Positions 57,890-64,000 of a DNA stretch of 64,000 nt are shown piece after piece. A program made the translations under genes and the position numbers. The DNA lies in the NCBI RefSeq assembly GCF_040717535.1, contig NZ_JBFEFI010000012.1:1-64000 (forward strand), written 5' to 3'. The notes under the pieces are model-generated. The model was given only the letters and a program-made list of their open reading frames with translations, did not search any database and had not been told where the DNA came from. The stretch is from Thalassoglobus sp. JC818. GTDB lineage: Bacteria > Planctomycetota > Planctomycetia > Planctomycetales > Planctomycetaceae. Numbering within the stretch: position 1 is the stretch's first letter; each line of letters opens with the position of its first letter.

Positions 57890-59710
57890 TTACGACGATT
57901 TCGAATTTGCCGCCATGAAGTTTTTCTTGGCAGCCAGTTCGCTGGGAGCAGCGACTTCGTTTCGAAGAACATCGACGTCGAGCAACATCTGGCGAGCAGC
58001 ATTCGTGCGGCGCTGGGCTCGGCGGAGTTCGTCTTCAAGACTTGGAAACAAACCGCGTTCAAGTTTTCGGTCCACCATTTCGGAAACGAGATGCTGGACT
58101 GCTGATTTCATTCCCCGTCGCAATCGCCAGGTGAATGTTGTCACCAGCAACCCGGACCAGAGAATCAGAAACAGCCCGGCAGCTAGATAAAAGTCCGATG
58201 AAAGAAGAGTCTGCCCGTTGAAAAGTGAGTCGTAAAAGAAGTTATAGCCGACGCGAAGAATGACAAAGACGACGTACAGGCCGAACAGAACTTCGTACCA
58301 GATCCGGACATTCAGAGTCGAGTTCTTCTGGGCCAGTGTGTCGATTGCAGCATCGACTTGCTGGCTGGCATCGAGAACAAACTGGCTCTCGACCTGCGCA
58401 GCATCTCGCTTCAGTTCGGTCATCGAGTGCTGGGCAAACATCTCCGGCTGAAACTCAGCGGACTGCACGTATCCCGAAACGACGATTTCCGCTTCTCGCA
58501 AATGTGCATCATCGAGACCGAATCTGCTCACACGCTCGAGTGCTTCCGCACCTTCCTGTTCTTTCTTGAGCTGATCCAGCCAACGCTTGCCTTGAATCGT
58601 CCCCAGAAGTGCCATTTGAGCGGTGCTGCGTGCTCGAAAGAAAGTCAGCGAGGCGAGAATTCCGCCGATTCCGTGGTAGACACGCAAAACTGCGGAGAAC
58701 GGGCTCATTCCCCAATGTTCATTCACTGCAGCTAACAAACGACGTTCCCACAGCCCATGACTTGTGAGCAACTCGTCCTGCAGCCGTTTTGCCATTCGCT
58801 GACTGAGTGTGACGCGCTGTTGGGCGAGGACATCTTCGAGTTCGTTGAGCGATCCGAGTTTCGCATCGAGAATTTCGACCGAACGTGTCAGCCCGGATTG
58901 CAGGAGATCGACAATATTCGCCCGCCGAATTCGAATCCGCTGCGATGCGCCTAATCCAGAGGTCAGTAGCTGCAGGAGTTTTCCGAATTCCCCGGAGGGG
59001 GTGATCCCGTTTTGCTGTTCCCGCAGTGCCGAGAGCGAATCGACGAAGAACAATTCGGGGACTTGATAGCTCTCCGAGAGAAGGCTCTTCCAGTCGTCTC
59101 GGATGTCTTCATCGAGATCGGCATGAGATTGCACAAAGATCATGCGACACCCGGCCGCTGCTGCCTGAAGTTCGCTCGTAACGCGTGAGGACCGATACTT
59201 CTGCTGTGTCGAAACGACCAGCAACACGTCGCAATGAGGCAACAGCCTGCGAAGCCGATCCAAATTTGTTCCCGCTCCGTTGGTGTCGCTGGTGTCTGGA
59301 TCGGGACAGTCGAGGATGACAAAGTCTTTGAGTGTCGGTGTCTCGAAGCGAAAGACGTCAATCTCATCGAGTGGAAGCTGCAGCAGATCTAACTCAGTGT
59401 CCGTGTGAGCAATGAGAACCGGCTTTCGCGTGGTGGGACGTTCTCGTCCAGAGTGGCTCACCTCGACTCCGACGAGAGCATTGACGAGCGCACTCTTCCC
59501 AGTTCCAGTGCCTCCGAAAGTCGCAACGACAAGCGGAGCTTCAAACCGAAATTGGAGCGACTCGACTCGCTTCAAGACGCGTTTCAGCAATCCCTGACAG
59601 AAGATCATTGGCTCCCACATCGAAGGCGCATCGCACCATTCTTCGGCGCGATGTCGGACTCGATCGATCGAGGCCAGAAGTTCGAGTTGGTCGATCTCAG
59701 GAGTGTGCAT
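57890..59710 (-). CDS. Dynamin-like membrane GTPase
   Basis: A 606-residue GTPase of dynamin-like build. G1 GGTGTGKSALVNALVG lies near residues 66-81; a Thr-rich switch I (RERPTTRKPV) follows; G3 appears as ILDCPDPDTSD, lacking the usual Gly of DxxG; G4-like VQSHADLDED follows. A long helical region (about 250-450) contains coiled-coil heptads, and two membrane spans lie at about 480-505 and 522-545. Dynamin-like proteins remodel or fuse membranes, and some bacterial members act in stress or phage defence. It lies 128 bases upstream of the HTH gene on the same strand. Confidence 0.8.
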   Translation of the reverse strand: MHTPEIDQLELLASIDRVRHRAEEWCDAPSMWEPMIFCQGLLKRVLKRVESLQFRFEAPLVVATFGGTGTGKSALVNALVGVEVSHSGRERPTTRKPVLIAHTDTELDLLQLPLDEIDVFRFETPTLKDFVILDCPDPDTSDTNGAGTNLDRLRRLLPHCDVLLVVSTQQKYRSSRVTSELQAAAAGCRMIFVQSHADLDEDIRDDWKSLLSESYQVPELFFVDSLSALREQQNGITPSGEFGKLLQLLTSGLGASQRIRIRRANIVDLLQSGLTRSVEILDAKLGSLNELEDVLAQQRVTLSQRMAKRLQDELLTSHGLWERRLLAAVNEHWGMSPFSAVLRVYHGIGGILASLTFFRARSTAQMALLGTIQGKRWLDQLKKEQEGAEALERVSRFGLDDAHLREAEIVVSGYVQSAEFQPEMFAQHSMTELKRDAAQVESQFVLDASQQVDAAIDTLAQKNSTLNVRIWYEVLFGLYVVFVILRVGYNFFYDSLFNGQTLLSSDFYLAAGLFLILWSGLLVTTFTWRLRRGMKSAVQHLVSEMVDRKLERGLFPSLEDELRRAQRRTNAARQMLLDVDVLRNEVAAPSELAAKKNFMAANSKSS

Positions 59711-59854
59711 GGTCGTTCCGCGACAGAATCGAATGATTCACCATAAGCTGCCTAAAGCAAGTTGCTCTTTCCTGTGCACTCGCTTGCACTCTTTCATAAA
59801 TCAAAAGGCTTTACTTGCTCGTGCGAGATCGGGCACACAGAATCAGAAAATGCT

Positions 59855-61282
59855 CTAAATTGTCGCTTCAGAAGGGGTCAGGTATTTGTCGAGTTCGTTC
59901 GAGACAATCACTCCGTAGTTGACTGCTCCCAACCACCCGGACATGATGATCCCGACTGATCCGGCATGGAAGAGTCCGCCGATTTGCTCCGGCAATGACT
60001 GAGAAACTTTTAGCCCTTCGAATTTGGTTCCGAAACTGGCCCCTTCGATGTGGCGGGTGTAATGCTTGAACGTTTTCGGTGTTGAAGCTTCGATCCAGTC
60101 GAGTTTTTGCCGAATATCGGGGACGTATTTTTCGAGGCAGTCCAGTGTTGACTGGCAGAGATCTTCTTTGTCTCGAGCATATTGCTCGTCAGAAAGATCG
60201 GCCCAGTCTTCGTAGCGGGCATTCGTCGAGGAGACGATCAACCAGCGGTCGGAACCGGGACGGGTTTCCGGATAGTAGAACGAGAAGGTCCGGCTGCTGA
60301 CTTCTTTCGAAAGCATTGCTTCGATGTCGAATCCTTCATGTTCTGAGTGGAACAGAAGGTCGCCACAGTTGTCGAATCCTTCGCCTGGTTTCAACCCGAG
60401 GTAAACCTGACAGCTTGAGTTATTGAGTCGAACGGCATTCGCTTCGTCCATGAACTCTTTGTCGAAGTGTTCGGGGCCGACGAGTTTTTGGATCGTCGAC
60501 TTAATATTCGCGTTCGACAAGATCGCTCCGCACTCGATGCGTTTTCCGTTCACGTGAACAGCTTTGACGCTGCGATCGGGGCCAACTTCAATCTGTTCAA
60601 CAAGTGCCCGGATGCGAAGATCGACGCCGTTTCGGATCAACTCCTCTTTCATTTTGTTGACGAGCGCATCGGTTCCGCCCTGGAAGGTGAAGACTCCCTT
60701 ACTCATAAAGTTACTGAAGACAATTCCGTACGTGATGGCAGGATCTTCGAGCGTTGATCCGTTGGCGTACGTGATCGGTTCCATCAACAGGCGAACGACG
60801 TCGCTTCGGCCGGGAAAGAACTTTTCGAACAGTTCTCGTGTCGTCATTCCCTGATCGTCGAAGAAATTCATCTTCCGGGCTGTGGCGAAAAAATCGTCAA
60901 CCGTCTCGTAAGGAACTTTGAACTGTTCGGTGATGATTCTGGTGAAGTCTTTTCGATCGAATGTCGTCCGAAGTGAGAATTGAGGATTCTCGAAGCGGAT
61001 TCCCTTGAGTTGAACGATGCTTTCGGCAATCTCCGGTGTCCAATACTTGCGGCAGCTTTTCACCATCCCATGGGGAAATCCATGCAGCGAGATGTCGAAG
61101 ATGTGGCCACCTTTCCGTTTGAACCAGGTCGCCATTCCTCCAAGCTGATAGTGATGTTCCAGCAGCAAGACAGAATAACCTGCCTTCGCCAGAACGTTGG
61201 CACTTGTCATGCCCGCCAATCCGGAACCGATGACAATCACGTCGTATCGGTCACGTGTCTCCTTCAAGAAATTCTTCGCCAT
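59855..61282 (-). CDS. FAD-dependent phytoene desaturase/carotenoid isomerase-like enzyme
   Basis: A 475-residue flavoprotein. The ATG at 61282 ([42 protein letters not shown]) is preferred over GTG at 61342. The dinucleotide site [19 protein letters not shown] is followed by [45 protein letters not shown] and the C-terminal [31 protein letters not shown] (FAD tail) fit the CrtI/CrtISO clan. The substrate could be a carotene, a retinol-like polyene or another lipid. No other carotenoid gene is near, so the pathway is open. Confidence 0.82.
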   Translation of the reverse strand: MAKNFLKETRDRYDVIVIGSGLAGMTSANVLAKAGYSVLLLEHHYQLGGMATWFKRKGGHIFDISLHGFPHGMVKSCRKYWTPEIAESIVQLKGIRFENPQFSLRTTFDRKDFTRIITEQFKVPYETVDDFFATARKMNFFDDQGMTTRELFEKFFPGRSDVVRLLMEPITYANGSTLEDPAITYGIVFSNFMSKGVFTFQGGTDALVNKMKEELIRNGVDLRIRALVEQIEVGPDRSVKAVHVNGKRIECGAILSNANIKSTIQKLVGPEHFDKEFMDEANAVRLNNSSCQVYLGLKPGEGFDNCGDLLFHSEHEGFDIEAMLSKEVSSRTFSFYYPETRPGSDRWLIVSSTNARYEDWADLSDEQYARDKEDLCQSTLDCLEKYVPDIRQKLDWIEASTPKTFKHYTRHIEGASFGTKFEGLKVSQSLPEQIGGLFHAGSVGIIMSGWLGAVNYGVIVSNELDKYLTPSEATI

Positions 61283-61776
61283 CGCAAATTGAGAACTCAC
61301 AAGGTGTTTCGAAATCAGGTGCGGAAGAAATCTCCGCTTCACCGGGACATCATTGACAATTTTGAAGTGAACATCCAGTTCATCAGCTAGGATTGTCGGA
61401 AATAGGGACTGTCTCAGATCGTCAACTCAATTGATGTTGCTGAGACTCAACGATTTTTGATCTTCAGGGTTGCAAACGAATTCGAGACACGGCCGGTTCA
61501 ACAAACTGGAACCGAAATTCGGGCATTCTCGATCAAGCTGACGGGAAACGAAGTTTGTTGTGGTGACGACTCTTGAATTCCTGAATGCATCAATGCAGAC
61601 TGAAACGGGAACAATAGACTCGATCGAACAGAGCGACTTGGCAACGCGCATCTTCAGGATGCAGCACATCCCTGGCCCGCACGGTGCTCCCATCACGCAT
61701 GGGGCGTTGCCATCTTCTTTTCTCTCAACTTCTTTTCTCTCAACGCGAGTTGGTCTCTCTCTGCTTCGAACTCTCA
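61283..61776. other. Intergenic stretch with a short tandem repeat
   Basis: About 490 bases with no supported gene. A 15-base tandem duplication lies at 61715-61744. Frames of 136 residues (minus) and 85 residues (plus) cross the stretch, but neither looks protein-like. Confidence 0.5.
61715..61744. repeat. Two-copy 15-base tandem repeat
   Basis: TTCTTTTCTCTCAAC at 61715-61729 is repeated perfectly at 61730-61744. It is non-coding and could vary in copy number between strains. Confidence 0.75.
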
Positions 61777-61995
61777 TCATGTTTGAGCTGCTTGAGCCTT
61801 CCACTGAAATTGAATGAACGGTTGAGTATCTTCGCATCCAACGACATTGATTGCTGACGCGCTTTGACGTGCCGTTGTGTCAATCACAATTCTTCCATTG
61901 GCCATCCGGGATTCGAATTGAGCTTCGAAAATTGTCGTTTCCATTGGCTGACTGATTGCAACCGGAGTTTCTGTCGAATCCTGAGATTCGGGCAT
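61777..61995 (-). CDS. Possible small hypothetical protein
   Basis: A 72-residue frame, ATG at 61995 (MPESQDSTETPVAISQPMETTIFEAQFESRMANGRIVIDTT). The predicted strand-rich stretch and balanced codons make it more gene-like than its neighbours. There is no clear ribosome site and no domain that I recognise. It could be a chance frame. Confidence 0.35.
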   Translation of the reverse strand: MPESQDSTETPVAISQPMETTIFEAQFESRMANGRIVIDTTARQSASAINVVGCEDTQPFIQFQWKAQAAQT

Positions 61996-62328
61996 CACTG
62001 CAATTTTCGCGTGAATCGTCTTGAGCTTGCTGAGAGCGGAGAAGTAATTTCATCTTTGCCCCCCTCGCAGATTGACTCCCCAATTCACCATCCAATTTCG
62101 TGCATCGTTCGAAACGAAATGCACAAGCTCGCTCGAACAAATTCAACACGACGTTGACTTTGAAAGCTCTTCGGCGAGTCCGCAGGTAAGCCTCCTGCCG
62201 TCGGTGTGATCTGCGTGCCTCTTCGTCATGCCTGTCCCGCCAAGTTTCGAATTTGCCTGTAAGGTCCGGCCACTCAGCACGTAGTGAAAATGCACACTCG
62301 TTCCAGATGAAAAAGGGAATTTTAAATC
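61996..62328. other. Upstream region of the sigma factor gene
   Basis: About 330 bases with no supported gene. It presumably holds the promoter of the sigma factor/kinase pair. No clear autoregulatory ECF motif could be assigned by eye. Confidence 0.45.
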
Positions 62329-62925
62329 ATGCCGACTACCAGGCGGTCGTTGTTGTTGCAAATTCGGGATCTCTCCAATTCAGACAAGTGGACTGAGTTC
62401 GTCAAAATCTATCGACCGCTCATCGCCGACATGTGCCGGCGTCACGGAGTTCAAAACTCGGGCATCGATGACGTTGTTCAGGATGTGATGATTCAAATCA
62501 TGCACTCCATTGGACGATTCGAGCGTGATGAGTCGAAAGGGAGATTTCGAAGTTGGCTCAAGTGCGTCGTCGTGAACAAGATTCGTGATCGCTGGCGGGC
62601 TGGAAAAGTTCGCAGAGCAACTTCGCTGCAAGAAGCTTGCGCAGCTGTCGAGGCTCAGGAGTCCGGCGATGATTTGAGAGTTGAGCAGCGTTCGCTGATG
62701 CACAAAGCGATCGCGCAAGTGAAAGAAGCATCGCTTTCTAAAACGTGGAAGTGTTTTGATTTACACTGCCTTCAGAAAAAGCCAGCAGCTGACGTCGCGG
62801 CCGAACTCGGACTCTCTGAGAACGCTGTCTACGCGAATTGCTCTCGCACGCTGACTCGAATTCGCACACGTTGCCAGGAACTCAAACGGAGATTGGCTGG
62901 TGAAGAACCTGTCGTGTCTGAGTGA
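62329..62925 (+). CDS. ECF-type RNA polymerase sigma factor
   Basis: A 198-residue sigma-70 family protein of ECF build. Region 2 reads FVKIYRPLIADMCRRHGVQNSGIDDVVQDVMIQIMHSIGRFERDESKGRFRSWLKCVVVNKIRDRWR. Region 4 is KCFDLHCLQKKPAADVAAELGLSENAVYANCSRTLTRIRTRCQEL, an HTH for the -35 box. There is no extra domain. The kinase gene begins 26 bases before its stop, in another frame, so the two are translationally coupled. This sigma/kinase arrangement is typical of planctomycetes, where the kinase is thought to control the sigma factor. Confidence 0.9.
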   Translation: MPTTRRSLLLQIRDLSNSDKWTEFVKIYRPLIADMCRRHGVQNSGIDDVVQDVMIQIMHSIGRFERDESKGRFRSWLKCVVVNKIRDRWRAGKVRRATSLQEACAAVEAQESGDDLRVEQRSLMHKAIAQVKEASLSKTWKCFDLHCLQKKPAADVAAELGLSENAVYANCSRTLTRIRTRCQELKRRLAGEEPVVSE

Positions 62926-64000
62926 CGTCGAACTCTGGAAGCTGATCGACGATGAACCTGCCGGCGAGTGGATCGAGAGTCACGAGCACCTAAGCATCTG
63001 TGAAACTTGCCGGGCCCGCGCCTTGAGTATTCAAGAGGATCTTGGATTTCTGGACGATCGTGCGAGTACGTCGTCACTGGCAGAGTTTGAAAAAGCAATC
63101 GACGAAGCCTGGGAACACACGAATCAGCTTCTCGGAAGCACTCTCGAAACAAGCGAGCCAATGCTTGAGGCTGGCGATCGGATTGATCGTTACGAGATCT
63201 GCGATTGTCTCAATTCAGGTGGGCAGGGTGAAGTTTATCTCGCATTTGATCGACGACTCAAAAGGCAGGTCGCGATTAAAGTTTCACGAGATTCCCTCGG
63301 AAGCGGAATGGATGCTCAGCAATGGGGTAAAGATGAAGGAGAACTGCTGGCGCGTGTGAATCATCCGCGACTCGCTCAAGTCTATGACACTGGCGTTCAC
63401 GACGGGCATCCGTTTCTGGTGATGGAGTACGTCGAAGGATGGACGCTTGTCGGAGAATTACGACGTCGATCGGTGAACTCGATCTGGATTCGTGACACAC
63501 TGAAGCAAGTCTGTTCCGCTGTTGAAGCGATCCATACCGGCGGGATTTTGCACCTCGATCTGAAACCTGAAAATGTCATGGTGACTCCTCAGGGGAACTG
63601 CAAGCTTATCGATTTAGGCACAGCCTGGTTCGTCTCGCGGCAGTCAGGTGCGACACAGTCGGTCGCTGGGACTCCAGAATATGTCGCACCCGAACAACTC
63701 GACGGAGCTTTCGAAGACTTCAATGTTCAGACTGATGTGTTCGGCGTCGGAGCAATTCTGTACTTCCTGCTGACCGGGAGTCCGATTCGTTCACTGTCAG
63801 CTTCGTTATACGGAAACCATCGACGCGCGCTGGAAGAGAGCATTCGCAAACTTCAGCGTGCCGGGCAGAACAAACGTTTAACCGCGATCTGCGTGAAAGC
63901 CATCGCCCCTGAGCCTCGGGACCGCTATCAGAGCGTCACCGAGTTGCAGGAAGATCTAAGCTATCGGCAAAAGCCGAGCGGACTGGCGATGATGTTTTTT
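62900..64000 (+). CDS. Ser/Thr protein kinase with N-terminal zinc-finger-like segment (truncated by window end)
   Basis: Starts at GTG 62900 (VKNLSCLSDVELWKL), inside the end of the sigma gene; 367 residues are visible and the frame is open at the edge. Residues about 28-37 (HEHLSICETC) carry an HxxxCxxC segment like anti-sigma zinc fingers. The kinase domain begins near residue 95: G-loop NSGGQGEVYLAFD, AIKVS lysine, catalytic loop HLDLKPENVMV, IDLGTAW in place of DFG, GTPEYVAPEQ, and DVFGVGAILYFLLTG. The HRD arginine is Leu and DFG is DLG; both occur in some active kinases. It may phosphorylate or sequester the sigma factor. Confidence 0.88.
   Translation, partial: MKNLSCLSDVELWKLIDDEPAGEWIESHEHLSICETCRARALSIQEDLGFLDDRASTSSLAEFEKAIDEAWEHTNQLLGSTLETSEPMLEAGDRIDRYEICDCLNSGGQGEVYLAFDRRLKRQVAIKVSRDSLGSGMDAQQWGKDEGELLARVNHPRLAQVYDTGVHDGHPFLVMEYVEGWTLVGELRRRSVNSIWIRDTLKQVCSAVEAIHTGGILHLDLKPENVMVTPQGNCKLIDLGTAWFVSRQSGATQSVAGTPEYVAPEQLDGAFEDFNVQTDVFGVGAILYFLLTGSPIRSLSASLYGNHRRALEESIRKLQRAGQNKRLTAICVKAIAPEPRDRYQSVTELQEDLSYRQKPSGLAMMFF

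Noticed and set aside
61427-61837. 136-residue minus-strand frame
   Set aside because: Cys/Arg/Ser-rich, covers a tandem repeat and conflicts with other short frames; no ribosome site.

Overview
The window looks like chromosomal DNA of a planctomycete, most likely a member of the Planctomycetales of moderate GC content (Rubinisphaera/Thalassoglobus/Gimesia-like; the genus is a guess). The case rests on family content. There are two PSCyt1/DUF1549/DUF1553 cytochrome-type proteins, each followed by a twin-arginine DUF1501 protein. There are also a DUF1571 protein, a Tat-targeted Gfo/Idh/MocA protein, a secreted CotH-type kinase with an EF-hand, a redoxin/cytochrome/monooxygenase chimera and an ECF sigma factor overlapping a Ser/Thr kinase. 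Many genes are single transcription units with weak Shine-Dalgarno sites. I found no rRNA, tRNA or CRISPR array.

Layout. 1-5 kb: a small membrane-anchored protein, a gene-poor stretch with a probable REP/RAYT transposase remnant, then CotH and DUF4956. 5-14 kb: flavin reductase-like protein, beta-propeller protein, oxidoreductase, nucleoside hydrolase, MntR, a fused DppD-DppF ATPase, a HATPase-GNAT fusion and MscL. 14-26 kb: DUF1571, then the large PSCyt/DUF1501 block. 26-36 kb: a creatinase-fold protein lacking its metal ligands, carB, a sialidase-like protein and an LplT-like transporter. 36-48 kb: a secreted LMW-phosphatase-like protein, a porin, CFA synthase, an SGNH hydrolase, an AspT/YidE-type transporter, a calcineurin-like phosphoesterase, hisF and a phosphohexomutase. 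48-53 kb: rpsT, a thioesterase-fold hydrolase, a PIG-L deacetylase, the redoxin chimera and ubiE. 53.5-57.8 kb: a compact phage-like operon. 58-64 kb: a dynamin-like GTPase, a carotenoid-isomerase-like FAD enzyme, and the sigma factor/kinase pair that runs off the window end.

The most interesting segment is 53561-57762, minus strand, read in the order HTH protein, ParB-like, ABC ATPase, Mom-like GNAT, small terminase, large terminase. No portal, capsid, tail or integrase gene accompanies it. The ABC ATPase carries a nine-A run from which a -1 shift opens directly into the GNAT gene, so the two may be made as one ABC-GNAT protein, as in the COG2401 family. I read the cluster as either a phage remnant or a domesticated DNA-handling or DNA-modifying module.

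Second-tier observations are several probable pseudoenzymes or altered active sites (M24 fold, alpha/beta hydrolase, nucleoside hydrolase, kinase HRD motif), a LamG domain inserted inside DUF1553, and well-formed intrinsic terminators at 3261-3297, 43158-43188 and 48058-48091.
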